Source: Falciphora oryzae (lineage: Eukaryota > Ascomycota > Sordariomycetes > Magnaporthales > Magnaporthaceae). Taken from it: a stretch of 64,000 nt of DNA. This document shows positions 1 to 11,687 of the stretch, piece after piece (position 1 is the first letter of the stretch; each line of letters begins with the position of its first letter). The notes below the pieces were generated by a model. The model searched no databases. It was not told the DNA's origin and saw only the letters and a list, made by a program, of their open reading frames with translations. The stretch spans positions 1,121,654-1,185,653 of the forward strand of contig JNVV01000003.1 in assembly GCA_000733355.1 (NCBI GenBank), in the 5' to 3' direction. The translations under genes and the position numbers were made by a program.

Positions 1-2000
1 AGATGAAGGCCCCGACATCCATCCAGAAAAACACGGTGCCACAGCTTATCAAGGACGATAGCGACGCCTTCCTGCAGGCCCAGACGGGTTCGGGAAAGAC
101 GCTTGCGTATCTACTACCCATAGTCTCGCGAATACTGGCTCTCAGTGAAAACCAAGACGGCAGCGTCGACAAGGAGAAGCACAAGAAGATCAATCGCAAC
201 TCGGGCCTGTTTGCAATCATCCTGGCTCCGACCCGCGAGTTGTGCAAGCAAATAGCCACGGTGCTGGAGAAGCTCCTGCGGTGTACTCCCTGGATCGTCG
301 GCACCACGGTTATCGGCGGCGAGAGCAAGCACAAGGAGAAGGCGCGGTTGCGCAAGGGCGTCAACATCCTGATCGCAACCCCTGGGCGGCTGACGGACCA
401 TCTGGACCACTCCAAGATGCTGGACGTCGGCACTGTCCGCTGGCTGGTGCTCGACGAGGGTGACAGGCTGATGGAGATGGGCTTCGAGGAGGACCTGAGG
501 ACGATCGTGGCCAAGATACGCAAGGAGCCGCTCCAGGAGAAGAACAAGGATGGGGTTGTTCTTGGCGAGAGACTGCCCAAGCGACGCGTGACCGTGCTCT
601 GCTCGGCGACGATGAAAATGAACGTGCAGAAGCTCGGCGAAATCAGTCTGGTTGATGCTGTCCACATAACGGCAGCAACTAGCGACGGCGACAGCAAGGC
701 GGCAGAAGGCAACGAGGCCAACGACGTCGTTTTCACCGCGCCGTCTCAGCTCAAGCAGTCCTACCTTGTCGTCCCCGCGAAACTGCGACTGGTAACCTTG
801 ATCGCGCTGCTCAAATCATCATTCGCAAGAAAGGGGTCTGTTATGAAGGCCATCATATTCATATCCTGCGCCGACTCGGTCGACTTCCACTTCAGTTTAC
901 TTTGCCAACCCCTAGATTCTTCCGCAGCGACTCCGGCAGCAAAACCACCGGCTGGAGACGCCGAAGTCTCCCCTAAAAAACCACCCGCGACGTTGCACAC
1001 GGAGACCACCGTCGCTAAGGCGTCCTACATCTCTTCACCCGCAAACCCCAACATAACATTGCACAGGCTACACGGTTCGCTGTCGCAGCCGGTGCGGACG
1101 GCAACGCTCCAGGCCTTCACCGCGGCCAAGGACCCGGCCGTCCTGATAACAACCGACATCTCATCTCGAGGTCTCGACGTGCCGGCCGTCGACCTCGTGA
1201 TCGAGTACGACCCCTCCTTCAGCGTCGCCGACCACGTCCACCGCATAGGCCGCACAGCCCGCGCGGGCCGTCCTGGAAAGGCGATGCTCTTCCTCCAGCC
1301 CGGCTGCGAGGAGGGCTACATGTCGCTGCTCCACTCGGCCAACCCCGTGGCGCCGCAGCTCTACGACACTGTGCTCCAGGCGGGGCTCGCATCCGACGTT
1401 GACCTGCCGCCTGCACCGGCCGCTACCAGTGCCGAAAACGAGGACGATACCTCGGCTCCACAGCAGGACACGAAGAAAAAGCAGACCTGGACGTCGCGCG
1501 CTGAGGCCCTGCAGCTGCATCTCGAGCAGCGCCTCCTAGCCTCAGACACATCTTCCTCAGCGGCAAAGGGCAGCAGCAAAAAGACGGGCTCGAAGCATCA
1601 GCAGAAGCACCAGCAGCAAAAGCCACCCGTCAAGGGAGGAGGCCCCGGCAGCAGCACGCTCCTCAACGCGGCCCGGCAGGCGTTCCAGTCGCACATCCGC
1701 GCGTACGCGACGCACATACACGAGGAGCGCAAGTTCTTCGACATCACGCAGCTGCACCTCGGTCACACAGCAAAGAGCTTCGGCCTGCGCGAGGCCCCCG
1801 CCGGCATCGGCAGCGGCGTCGTCCAGAGGCGCGCCCACAAGGCGTCGGCGCCCTCTGCCGCCGCAGGGAAGAAGTCTGGCGGCGGCGGACGTGGCTCTGA
1901 CGACGAAGGAGGAAACGGTGTTGACGAGGAGGCGCTCAGGAGGATGAAGATGAAGATGAAGATGGTTGGCAGTGGCGCCTCAGAGTTTAACATCGGCTAG
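1..2000 (+). CDS. DBP7: DEAD-box ATP-dependent RNA helicase DBP7 (5' partial)
   Basis: ATP-dependent RNA helicase of the nucleolus, needed in yeast for early 60S ribosomal subunit assembly. The frame is open from the left edge to a TAG at 1998-2000, and 665 residues are visible from the first Met. That Met lies inside the Q-motif region (KAPTSIQ), so it is an internal residue and the N-terminal part is outside the window. Motifs in order are Walker A AQTGSGKT (residues 26-33 of the visible part), PTREL (76-80), DEGD instead of DEAD (151-154, usual for the Dbp7 branch), SAT, TDISSRGLDV and HRIGRTARAG. The C-terminal third is low complexity (Lys/Gln and Gly/Ser runs, then a KMKMKMK stretch). 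No intron is seen. The next gene is convergent. The family call is firm; missing N-terminal length is unknown. Confidence 0.93.
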   Translation, partial: MKAPTSIQKNTVPQLIKDDSDAFLQAQTGSGKTLAYLLPIVSRILALSENQDGSVDKEKHKKINRNSGLFAIILAPTRELCKQIATVLEKLLRCTPWIVGTTVIGGESKHKEKARLRKGVNILIATPGRLTDHLDHSKMLDVGTVRWLVLDEGDRLMEMGFEEDLRTIVAKIRKEPLQEKNKDGVVLGERLPKRRVTVLCSATMKMNVQKLGEISLVDAVHITAATSDGDSKAAEGNEANDVVFTAPSQLKQSYLVVPAKLRLVTLIALLKSSFARKGSVMKAIIFISCADSVDFHFSLLCQPLDSSAATPAAKPPAGDAEVSPKKPPATLHTETTVAKASYISSPANPNITLHRLHGSLSQPVRTATLQAFTAAKDPAVLITTDISSRGLDVPAVDLVIEYDPSFSVADHVHRIGRTARAGRPGKAMLFLQPGCEEGYMSLLHSANPVAPQLYDTVLQAGLASDVDLPPAPAATSAENEDDTSAPQQDTKKKQTWTSRAEALQLHLEQRLLASDTSSSAAKGSSKKTGSKHQQKHQQQKPPVKGGGPGSSTLLNAARQAFQSHIRAYATHIHEERKFFDITQLHLGHTAKSFGLREAPAGIGSGVVQRRAHKASAPSAAAGKKSGGGGRGSDDEGGNGVDEEALRRMKMKMKMVGSGASEFNIG

Positions 2001-2977
2001 TCCGTGTTCAAATGGGATGGAGGCATGTTTAAAGTCAAGCACAAATGTTGGGAGAGAGAGGGTTTCCTTCGCACAGCATCGCATGTTCACATTAGCGGTC
2101 GCTATTCCTAGAAGCATCATGCGCTCTATTCTTTGTGGGATGTAGTCAAATGTTTTTGTTGTACACAGAGCAACTGCGCCTGCTATCGCAGGATATGCAT
2201 GCTCAGGCCTCGTCTTGCAAGCATGGGAATCATCTTCTCGTCAGCCTTTTGGCCATAAAAACGGCCCTGGCCGAACCCTAGAAACCCTCCCGATTAACCG
2301 GAATTCCCATTTTCAGTCATTTTCCCATGCCTGCCTGCGTTGCCCTTCGGATGCTGCCCAACCAAACCATGCATTCCCTGTTCCCGACCCATGAACCCAA
2401 GAAAATGCACCGTGATTCCTCCAGCGATCCTTTGCCCATGTCCCAGTTGCTCTTTAAATCTTTTCGTTAGTATGCAGAGTGGAGATTTGTCTATGAGGTA
2501 AATCGAGATCGACCTCTTCAAAAAAAAAAAAAAATCGAACGAGACGGTGGCTCAAGCCAGAGGACGACATCTCGGCGGGCCATAAACCGATCATGAAAAA
2601 AAAGACGAAAACCAGAAAACATCTGGCCACGGAAGGCCGCTCCGCACACCATGAACGCCATCCAACCCAAGACCCCCAGTTTTATGAAAATGGCGACAAA
2701 GGGAATTAAGAATAAAAGAAAATAAAGAAAAATGCATACCACCGGTGACTGGGATAGCATCAAGAAGCAGAATGGACAAACTCGCACGGACAAAAGAAAG
2801 TGCGCGCTTGGTGTGTGGACGAGAAAAAAAGCAACAACACCTGGGACAACCTTCCGAGGTCCCCGCCTCCCATGTTTTTTTGTTGACAGCCACCGGGGTA
2901 TCACGACACGTTTGACCAAAAATACCAAGGACAATTCCACAAACAGAAGAAAGCAGAAAAGCGCGCAAAGAGATTCC
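2001..2977. other. Intergenic, convergent 3' ends
   Basis: This stretch separates the 3' ends of the helicase and the PPR gene. It holds a poly-A run at about 2520-2533 and AT-rich sequence near 2700-2740 that could serve as 3' processing signals. No gene is supported; the minus-strand open frames here are of low-complexity composition. Confidence 0.6.
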
Positions 2978-5900
2978 TTAGACAGCAGCAGTAGCAGCCT
3001 CCTCAGCAGGTGCACCGCCACCGCCGCCGCCGAGCAGCTCGAGCACCTTGTTGACGACGGCGCTCGGGTAGCCACGCGACAGCATCTCGGAGACGACGCC
3101 ATTGGCACCCTCACGTTGCTCGACAGCGAGGTAAGCGCGTGTCATGGCCTCGTAGGTACTAGGCTCGCGGCGCTCACGGCCAACAGCTTCGTACACCTCC
3201 CTAGCCTTCTCAATGTTGTGCTCAGCAGCCCAGCCGTGGATCAACGTGTTGGCAATGTATGGGGTCATCTCGATGCGGCGGCGGCGCATCTCGGCTAGGG
3301 CAGCAGTGGTGTCGGCCACGCGGTGATTGGCAACCATTGCCTCAAACAGGGCCTGGAACAGGCAGGCAGAAGAAGGAATGGAGGGGTCCTTCATGACAGA
3401 GTCGAACACGCGCTGAGCACCGGCCATGTCGTGAAGGACACAGCCGCGGGCATGGATGAGCGAGGCGTAGTGGACGGGCTCTGGCGACTGGCCTGAGGCG
3501 CGAATCCGATCCAGGACCGCCTCGGCAGCCGTCATGTTGACAGGCTCCAGCGTCGCGTGGGTGTCGACCAGCAGCTTGTAGGTGTGCGCTGTAGGCGAGA
3601 TGCCCTTTGCGACCATGCGCTCGTAGTACGAGAGCACCTTTGACTTGTCGCGCTTAGTCGTCAGGAAGAACTGCATCATGCTATTGTAAGGGGCAGGGCG
3701 GGCCTTGTAGTTGGGCATGGACTCCATCTCATCAAACAGCTCCTCGGCAAACTTGTCGTCGGAGACGCGGCACAGGGCGTTGACAATGGTACCGTACGTG
3801 ACCGAAGTGGGGCGGATGGCAAGAGCGCGCATCTCCGCAAAATAGAACAGGCAGTCGTCAATGCGCCGAGCCTTGCCCAACTTGCCGATGAGGGCGTTAT
3901 ACAGGAACGAAGTGGGCTCGACGCCCTCGGCCTTGGCGCGCTGGAAGATCTTGACGGCCTCGGACGCCTCATCGAACGTCTTTGTTGACTCCTTCAGGGT
4001 GGTGATGTAGAGGCCGAAAGTGTTGGCAGAAGGCGAAGCACCGATGGAGAGAAGCTGGATGTGGTACTGCTCAGCCATAGGGCGGTTCCCTAGTGTCAGG
4101 CAGGCACCAACCATGGCGTCCAGGATAGAGGACCACCCATAGCGGACGACGGCATACTGCGACTGCAGAGGCACGTCGGCAGCAGCCATGGCCAGAACGT
4201 CGTTGCAGAGATCCATCTTGCCATCGCGGGCGGCGGCAGAGATCAGCTTGGCATACGTGATATACCTGGGGTGGCGGCCTGCCCGGCGGATGTTGCGGAA
4301 CCGATTCAGAGCATCATTCAACTTAGGACCCTTGCGTCCATGAGAGCCCTCAAGGTCGTCGGCAATCAGCGATGAGCCCTTGAAGTCGGTGTTGTGGGCG
4401 TAAGGGTCGAAAGTGTCTTCGAAGCTAGAGGCAGTGGCACTGGAGTCGAAAGGTGAGGTGGACAGGGCGTGGGTAGGATAGGAGGCGACAGAGGCGACAT
4501 CACGGGGATCTGTGATGCCACGCTGAGCCATGAATCGACCGACAAACTCGGAAGCCTCATCGACCTCCTCAAGGACCTGCGCGTCGGCAAGAGCCCTGAT
4601 GCGTTCAAACATCATCTCTGACTGTGTCAAACCCTCAGCGACCTGGCCGGAGCCAATCATGGCCACAGCGTACATGGCCGTGGGCTCGATAAAGCTGGGC
4701 GCCACCTGCATCTCAGGGCTGCTGAGAACGCTCCAGTACCTCGAGGCGGCGGCGACATCGCCCTCGCGGACGCTGAGCGCGAGCAGAGCAATTGCAGGGG
4801 TGCTGCTCATCAGCATAGGCTGGGGCAGATTGGCAAACGCCGCGACTGCCGTGTGCATGTCGCCGCTGTCGGCGGCTTTGCTGGCAACCTCGCTCATCGT
4901 TTGCGGCCTCGTCTGGTCCTCGACCGCCTGGGCCCACATTAGAGCCTCCTCGAAGATGCCCCTGTGCAGAAAGCCCTTGACGAAGCCTGTGCTGATGATA
5001 GCGTCCTTGATGTCCACAGCCCGAACACCATACTCCTTAATGATCTTCTCGTAGAACTTCATGGCCCCCTCCAGCTTGTCCGAGACGACGTAGGCGTTGA
5101 TAACAGCGGCGTACACCTCGACGTCGAGACGGTCGAGCAGGGTGGGCATTCCATTGTCGTTGGCGATGGCAAGAGTCTTGTACTCGCTGTAGCACTCGAC
5201 TGCGCTGACCAGGTCGCCTGAGACGGCAAATGCGGTGATCATGGCCGGGAAGGTGGCGGCGAACGGGACAGCTTGGCTATGCTCCATGTGCTCATACAGC
5301 CGGAGCATGTCAGAGACGCGGCCTGACTGCGCACAAGCGGAAATGAGCTCGTGGTATGTTTCGGACGAGTAGGCTGCCTCGCTCTCCAGGACAGAGTTGT
5401 CGAAAAGCTTGATGGCGAGGTCGAGACGATCGTCCTCGGAGAGGATTGCATGCTCAAGCTCGTGCGAGGCGAGCATGAACCGTCCTGGCTCGTCCATCCC
5501 ACCAAAGCGCGCACGCTTCTCCTCCAGACACGTCTTCAGGGATCCAACCTCGAGCGAGCGCGAGGCAAGAAGACCGACCAGGATGTTGTAGGTGTCGCTG
5601 TCCGGTGCTACCTTGCGGCGGAGCATGTCGGCATAGACATCCAGGGCCTTGGACACGACCTCGATCTTCTCCCTGGGAAGTTGAATAGCAGCCGTGAGGA
5701 GGGCGTTGTAAGCGGTTGGTGTCGGCTGAACGCCGGCAACGAGCATAGCCTCGAAGACAGCGGGGATCTCGGCATAGCGAGCAGACTCGGCAAGCTTGGT
5801 GAGGTGGTTGGCGTAGGTTAGTGACTGAGGGTCGACCTGCTCGACTGGCGGCGGCGTTGCTGTCCTCTGGATGCTGGCGGGTGTCCTGGTCCCCGAGACG

Positions 5901-6550
5901 GGTGTGGCGGACCGAGACACGGCTTCTTCGACGGTTTCTTCGACCGCAGGCACAGCAGGTGACGCCGACCTCACGGACTGGGCAGACTCCTCCTCCTCCA
6001 GCGCCTCGAGCTTGCTGCGAGCCTCGATCTCCCGTTCCAGGGCAGCATCGATCTTGGCAAGCACCGCCTCCTCCTCCGGCGAGATCGGTCGAGCAGGAGC
6101 ATCTTCGGCCGCGTTTTCAGCCACCAGGGTCCTCGGCTCGAGGAGGATGGAGGCGGGCGAAGGCTTCCACTCGATGCGCTTCGGGAACTGGTACTGAACC
6201 CACTCGGTCTCGACTGCGCTGGCATCCTCGACGGCGGTGGCTTCGGTCTTCTGGAGGTTCTCGAAGTAGGCGTCTAGGCCGCCATGGTTGGTCGCCCTCT
6301 CGATTCGGTGCTCCGGGTGGACGCCGACGGCCGTGACAGCCGGGTGGAAGGCGCTCTGGAGGGCGAGGGTGGAGAGCCGTCCGATGCGGGTGGTGCTGGC
6401 GCTATTCCTCCGCGCAAAGGACGGCCTGTTCTGGGGATTTAGAACATTGTGTTGTGTGGCAGCTACGACAGACTGTGCGTAGCCGTTGGCGAAGGACTTG
6501 GAACCCTGGCGGATAAAGTTCTGGTAGAGGGATGAGTAGATAGAGGGCAT
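2978..6550 (-). CDS. Large pentatricopeptide repeat protein, mitochondrial (Cya5-type translation regulator candidate)
   Basis: Single-exon gene of 1190 codons, ATG at 6550 and TAA at 2978-2980. The first ~80 residues are rich in Ser, Arg and Gln with almost no acidic residues, as expected for a mitochondrial presequence. An acidic, low-complexity linker follows (about 145-240). From about residue 240 to the end there are degenerate ~35-residue helical repeats of PPR type, with recurring patterns such as PTAYNALLTAA, DTYNILVGLL, TSFLYNALIGKLGK and TSVTYGTIVNALCR. PPR proteins bind organelle RNA. By size and layout it resembles fungal proteins annotated as Cya5 translation regulators (COX1 expression), but that assignment is from memory of the family and not proven here. 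It diverges from the mevalonate-pathway gene 3.2 kb away. Confidence 0.85.
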   Translation of the reverse strand: MPSIYSSLYQNFIRQGSKSFANGYAQSVVAATQHNVLNPQNRPSFARRNSASTTRIGRLSTLALQSAFHPAVTAVGVHPEHRIERATNHGGLDAYFENLQKTEATAVEDASAVETEWVQYQFPKRIEWKPSPASILLEPRTLVAENAAEDAPARPISPEEEAVLAKIDAALEREIEARSKLEALEEEESAQSVRSASPAVPAVEETVEEAVSRSATPVSGTRTPASIQRTATPPPVEQVDPQSLTYANHLTKLAESARYAEIPAVFEAMLVAGVQPTPTAYNALLTAAIQLPREKIEVVSKALDVYADMLRRKVAPDSDTYNILVGLLASRSLEVGSLKTCLEEKRARFGGMDEPGRFMLASHELEHAILSEDDRLDLAIKLFDNSVLESEAAYSSETYHELISACAQSGRVSDMLRLYEHMEHSQAVPFAATFPAMITAFAVSGDLVSAVECYSEYKTLAIANDNGMPTLLDRLDVEVYAAVINAYVVSDKLEGAMKFYEKIIKEYGVRAVDIKDAIISTGFVKGFLHRGIFEEALMWAQAVEDQTRPQTMSEVASKAADSGDMHTAVAAFANLPQPMLMSSTPAIALLALSVREGDVAAASRYWSVLSSPEMQVAPSFIEPTAMYAVAMIGSGQVAEGLTQSEMMFERIRALADAQVLEEVDEASEFVGRFMAQRGITDPRDVASVASYPTHALSTSPFDSSATASSFEDTFDPYAHNTDFKGSSLIADDLEGSHGRKGPKLNDALNRFRNIRRAGRHPRYITYAKLISAAARDGKMDLCNDVLAMAAADVPLQSQYAVVRYGWSSILDAMVGACLTLGNRPMAEQYHIQLLSIGASPSANTFGLYITTLKESTKTFDEASEAVKIFQRAKAEGVEPTSFLYNALIGKLGKARRIDDCLFYFAEMRALAIRPTSVTYGTIVNALCRVSDDKFAEELFDEMESMPNYKARPAPYNSMMQFFLTTKRDKSKVLSYYERMVAKGISPTAHTYKLLVDTHATLEPVNMTAAEAVLDRIRASGQSPEPVHYASLIHARGCVLHDMAGAQRVFDSVMKDPSIPSSACLFQALFEAMVANHRVADTTAALAEMRRRRIEMTPYIANTLIHGWAAEHNIEKAREVYEAVGRERREPSTYEAMTRAYLAVEQREGANGVVSEMLSRGYPSAVVNKVLELLGGGGGGAPAEEAATAAV

Positions 6551-9500
6551 TTAGAATTATCCAGGACGGGGGTGAAGCTGCCAAGGGAGAAGACCAGCGT
6601 CAGCAGGCGACATAATCGAAACGGCCCGTTCGATCGGGACGGCATGGCCAGCCAAGGGAAGGCGATCGAGACGGAATTGCAGTCATCGTGGTTGAGACAA
6701 GCACCGATCCGGCGCGTGTCGTAGTCGGTGGTGAGGTGACGGCAATGTCGCGCGACTGGACTGGCCGCATCTGACCACTCCAATTGCGACGACACGCCAC
6801 TGCCCGCTGGGCCCGACCATGCCGCACCCGCAAAACTGGCTGGCTTGGAGGAACAACTCAGAGAGAAGCCACACTTACAAGATAAGATAAAAGAAGTCGC
6901 CGTTGCAGGTTCATTTGACAGCACATGAGCCGTCAAACAAACGCGCGGATTGTATTATTTCGGGTTTATGCCGAACAGAGGGAGTGCAAAAAGAAGGACT
7001 GGGAGGAAAACCTCAGGTCGCAATGGCAGAGGGCGGTCTTTTTTTTTTTCTTCCTCCTGCTCCCACACTTTTCGATCAGATATGCTTGGTGGGCTCCGGC
7101 ACTAACACCAAGCCCGAACTCCTGGCCTGCTCGGGTGCGAGTGGAATTTCTCGGGCAAATTGCAGAAAAATTTCGGCGGGGCGCAACCAACAAGGGTGGA
7201 TTCGGAAGCTTGGGGCTTAGTCAGAAGGTCAAGGCAATGCCGGAACCTGCCACAGCCAGTTACAGTGAGTCACCAACGGGTGCACGGCTTCAGCACTCAG
7301 AACGGGGGTTTTTTTTTTTGTGGTGGCTAGGGTTGCGCAAGGGGGTCCTTGGCCGTAGAGGCAGGATGAGAGCTCGGTGGAGGATTTCGCATTGCGTGTG
7401 ACCCGCCCGACTCGAGACCGGTGGCGGAGGCAAACGCTACGGATCTTGGTCTTTGTACTCCTCAGGTTTTCCCTTCGTGCTGCTTCTGTTCGTTTCCCAT
7501 GGCCTTGTCTTCTGGACAAGGTGTCTTTTCCCACGACAGGTGTGCAACAGACGCGGCCTCTTCGTCCTCGACCCTACGTGCATTAGCATGCCAGCGGAGA
7601 GGATGCCATGACGATACCCGTCGGGGCCTAGCCATGAGCCTCAGTCCTCAGTCTTGACATTTTTTTTGGCCCCCGGAACCATCGGCAGAGCTTGCCATTC
7701 GGTGGTTTCTTTCTCGGTTCCACGATTCCATAGCCTACCTAGGGCGTCATCAAATCCACTGCATATCTTGCCGTTGTGCCGTCTTCTATCAAGCCCGTCA
7801 GCGGACAAAGCAGGCAGATGCAACGCGTTGCACCTGCGGCGCAGGGCTAGAGCATAAACCCGTCACCACCTGTCAATTTTCAACATTATTCCCAGTCATG
7901 TTTCCGGACAGCCGCCGCCCCACCCGGCAAGTCGTGGAAACAACCCTCACCGTCGAGAAAGGTGTCGTTCGAAAACGATCAGTTTTCAGCGTGCCATTGG
8001 AAGCTTCCAGTGAAGCTACCCACCCGCCCTCTTCCGGTGCAGGGAGGCTGGGAAGTAGCTTGCGGGAGGACGGGCAGAAGCCGGGAGGTTGACGGGTGGT
8101 CACGGCTGCTAATGCGCTAAGCGAGTCGGTGCCCCCAGCGCGGATTCGGGGTTTCAGGCAGGTGCTCTTGCTCGGCTCGAGAACAGCCAGGCGGCCTGTC
8201 TCTAGAGCGGCTGGGCGGGATTCGAACGAGACCAAACATTGGCCTTCCCGTGCTGTCCATTAGGCTGCGGCGACGTGTTGCGGTCCTTTGAGAGACCTCG
8301 GGCAGTAACTCGGCACGCGGCATGGCAAGGAGTGGATAGGCAGAGGCTAGAGCGGGTCCATCGGTGCAGTGTCACGAGCTCGATTTGGCGAGAAAAACCC
8401 GCGTCCTCAAATTCGATCCAAGCCCCAGCTGCGTGAACTCCGAGCACGAGCGCGACTCGGGCTTACGCCAAAGCCCGCCACGCCAAGCCTACCGCCTCCC
8501 CTCGACCGAGCTGGGGCGGGCGCCCGGAATTCGAATTGGCCCGTCGCTTATTCCCAGCCTTTCTAGTGACGCAGAATACCACGACCCGAGGCCCCGATGG
8601 CTGCGATGGCTATTCTCAGAATAATGGAAATGCAAAGGAAATTCTCGCGTCATAACTGCCAATTGGCATCGTGGTAGGCAGCGAGACAGGTGGACATGCG
8701 TCCGCCACAATGCACACTGCGCGGTACACCGCCTTCTCCACGCTCTTCCTCAACACAAACCGCCAGTCAGTCCATTCAGGATTTTCACCATGAAAACCTC
8801 TAGCCTCTTCACCGCTGGCCTCGATTGCAATGCATTGAGTGCAAGTGGTTAAATCTAACATCACCACGTCTCGCGGCCTCTCCGCGGCTCGAGGCGGACA
8901 TGGCGCGTACGAGCCAGATGATTCTTGGTGTCCTGTCTCGCCGAATCCCGATTGCATGTGCTCTAGGGCTCAGGGTCCTCTCCTTGATGGGACTGCCCGC
9001 CACGATCAAGTTCGATTCATGACACATCTCCAGAGTGGCGGGCTGTTACTCCTCCCTGTTTCTCCAAGACTGAGACCTCGAGGCGGGAACATCGCTGTTC
9101 ATGGTTCCGGCACCAGATCGCTGTGCACGTCATGCCATCGTGGTTCACGCGCTTTCCCGCATGGCATTCAATCAATTCGCCTCGATCCGTGCTGTCCGTC
9201 GGAGCGTTTAGCCCAGTTTGCTAGTTTGCTATTGGCCGAAGCTCAAGCTGCTGTCGCATCGGCTCCCAGCACCAACGGCGGGGGTGGGGGTACTCCCCTG
9301 CTTCCCAGAGAAGCAGCTGGGCGCAACGTCATTGAGTCCATGACGACGCTTGTATTATCGTAGAGCGCAGGATCAATTGGTGTTTGTGTCGATGACTCCT
9401 TCCTGTGCCTCACTTCGGCTCCTGTCAAAGCACCCAATTCGACCAGCACTGGCCGCTTGGGTACTCGCTTTTCGCTGGCAAAACACAAGTGAACGGGACC

Positions 9501-9729
9501 TGCACTCTTCGCCAGCCCAGGACCCGTGCTCCAACCCCGCATTTGCAACATTCAAGTGTCGCTTCTCCTTGGGTCGCTCTCCGTTCAGACAGGCTGTCAA
9601 CTCTGGCAACACCCAACCACGGCTCATTCTCCCCGTGCCTTTGCGACATCCCTGGCTGCCCCCACCCTCCTCCCTCCTCCCACCTCCCACGAGCCAGGCC
9701 AAAAGAATAAGCAAAAGAAGGAGACAAAA
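6551..9729. other. Long intergenic region between divergent genes
   Basis: About 3.2 kb between the PPR gene (minus) and phosphomevalonate kinase (plus). I see no convincing coding sequence; open frames are short and overlap in all six frames. Short T-runs occur near 7041 and 7310. A tRNA-like B-box (ATTCGAACGAG, minus strand GTTCGAATCC) sits near 8218 but does not fold as a tRNA. The last ~200 bases before 9730 are pyrimidine-rich (CCCTCCTCCC), typical of a fungal 5' leader. Confidence 0.5.
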
Positions 9730-11319
9730 ATGTCAGACGCAAACCCCGCCACGGCTGTTTCCGCCCCGGGCAAGGTGCTCCTGGCTGGCGGATACCTGGT
9801 CCTAGACCGCAAGTACACGGGGCTTGTCCTTGGGCTCAGCGCACGCATCAACGTCGTCGCCGAGGAAATCAACACCAGTCCCGGCGTTCAGCTGAGTGAG
9901 ATCGTCGTCGAGAGCCCGCAGTTTCAGCACGCCCAGTGGCGCTATGGCTACCGCCTTGCCGACGAAGATGGCGGGATCAAGGTGACCCAGTTGCACGTGT
10001 AAGTAACGCTTGGTGGCTCCAGACCACGCGGGCAAGGGATGGGTGTGTGCTGTGATAGCCGGGGATCGCCATGGAAGTGGTCGCCCGGGGCAAGATCCGC
10101 CGAGTATCCGACAGCCTACGCGTCCATGTCGCACACTCACGTGGTCAAATCTCCCCCAGCCTCGCCGTGGCATCCATTCCCTTTACTTACGCCCGGCCTT
10201 CATCTCAGGGGCACCGACATCTCCAAGAACCCCTTCGTGGAAACCGCCCTATCCTACGCTCTCACCTACATTGCCAAGGTCGGGAACCACGGCCCCTCCC
10301 ATAGCATGAAGCCGGCCCGGCTCACCGTCCTCGCCGACAATGACTACTACTCGCAACCATCCGACGCGTCCCCATCGTCTCCTGAGACCGCAGCCCCGGG
10401 GGCCGCACCGGCAGGAGCTCGGATCGCTGCCACCTCTCGCTTCGCCCGCTTCCCAACCACACTTTCAGGCGCGAACAAGACCGGCCTGGGCTCCTCCGCC
10501 GCCCTCGTCACCGCCCTTACCGCCGCCCTCCTGACCCACTACCTGCCCCCGCAGGTCTTTGGTCTGGCCTCGGACTTCAGCCGCGCCGCGCTACACAACC
10601 TCGCCCAGGCCGCGCACTGCGCCGCCCAGGGCAAGGTCGGCTCCGGCTTCGACGTCGCCGCCGCCGTCTACGGCTCCTGCCGCTACCGCCGCTTCTCCCC
10701 GGATGTCCTGTCGCCCCTGCCCGAGCCCGGCGCGCCTGGCTTCGGCGCGGCCCTCGCCGCCGTCGTTGCCAAGCCCTGGGACGCCGAGATCGACCCGACC
10801 AGCGTCACACTCCCGCCCGGTGTCGCCATGCGCATGTGCGACGTCGACTGTGGCACTCAGACCGTCGGCATGGTCAAGACGGTCCTGGCCTGGAAGGCCC
10901 GCGACGAGGAGTCGGCCACGAAGCTGTGGGACGACCTGCAGTCCCGCAACGAGGCACTGGCCGCCGTGCTCGCGTCCGGGCGGGTCGAGGGCATCGCTGG
11001 CGCCGTCTCGAGCGTCCGGGACCTCGTGCGCCGCATGGGCGAGGAGAGCGGCGCGCAGATCGAGCCGCCCAGCCAGACGGAGCTGCTCGACGCGCTGAGC
11101 GGGCTCGAGGGCGTCTTCGGTGGCGTCGTCCCCGGCGCCGGCGGCTTCGACGCGGCCGCGCTGCTGCTGAGGGACGACGACGAGACCAAGGCGCGCGTTG
11201 ACAAATTCCTGGGGAAGTGGAGCAGCGAGAAAAACGTTCGCGTCCGGCTGCTCGGGGTCAAGGGCGAGATGGAGGGCGTGAGGATGGAGAGCCTCAAGGA
11301 GTATGAGGGCTGGGTCTAG
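9730..11319 (+). CDS. ERG8: Phosphomevalonate kinase (GHMP family)
   Basis: Converts mevalonate-5-phosphate to the diphosphate with ATP, in the cytosolic mevalonate/ergosterol pathway. Exon 1 is 9730-9998 and exon 2 is 10209-11319, joined across a 210-base intron (GTAAGT donor, CTCAG acceptor); the frame is restored exactly, giving 459 residues, close to yeast Erg8 (451). The N-terminus has the GHMP start SAPGKVLLAGGYLVLD. The ATP-binding glycine/serine loop KTGLGSSAALVTAL lies just after the middle of exon 2's first third. The C-terminal motif GVVPGAGGFDAAALL matches the conserved GHMP motif 3. The ATG at 9730 is the first in-frame ATG after the pyrimidine-rich leader. The call is firm. Confidence 0.93.
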
Positions 11320-11687
11320 GGGAGAGTCTCCACAAAGCTAGGTACCCAAGCATTGCATGGTCAATAATAGTACTTTGCGCAACAGACACCGACCCGCACA
11401 TAAAGGCAATGGAAAGACCGGGGGATTTGGGAAATATTGATAAGGTCGTCTCTGCGTGAAGACGCTGCTGGACTCTTGTCTGCGGTCCGTTTTGTAGCAT
11501 CCCATAGCCCACACCCGAGAAAGGGAACCTGTACGCCGTCCGCCGGCCCAGCCGTTTACTCCGACCCATGAATATTCATACACAATACCATTACAAATTG
11601 CCGCCTTAACATGTCCAAAACACCGCCAGAAAACCCCCCACAAAGGACGAGAACCCATCAAACGCCTCGAATCGCCGGAGGATGGAA
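11320..11687. other. Intergenic, convergent 3' ends
   Basis: 368 bases between the 3' ends of phosphomevalonate kinase and the small CRIB-like gene. It contains AATAATAGT- and AATATTG-like AT-rich patches that could be polyadenylation signals for either gene. Nothing else is seen. Confidence 0.5.

Noticed and set aside
8200..8290. tRNA-like sequence on the minus strand (CAGCCTAATGGAC A-box-like and GTTCGAATCC B-box-like)
   Set aside because: The acceptor and T stems do not pair, the anticodon loop lacks U33 and the A-to-B box distance is too short. At most it is a tRNA relic.
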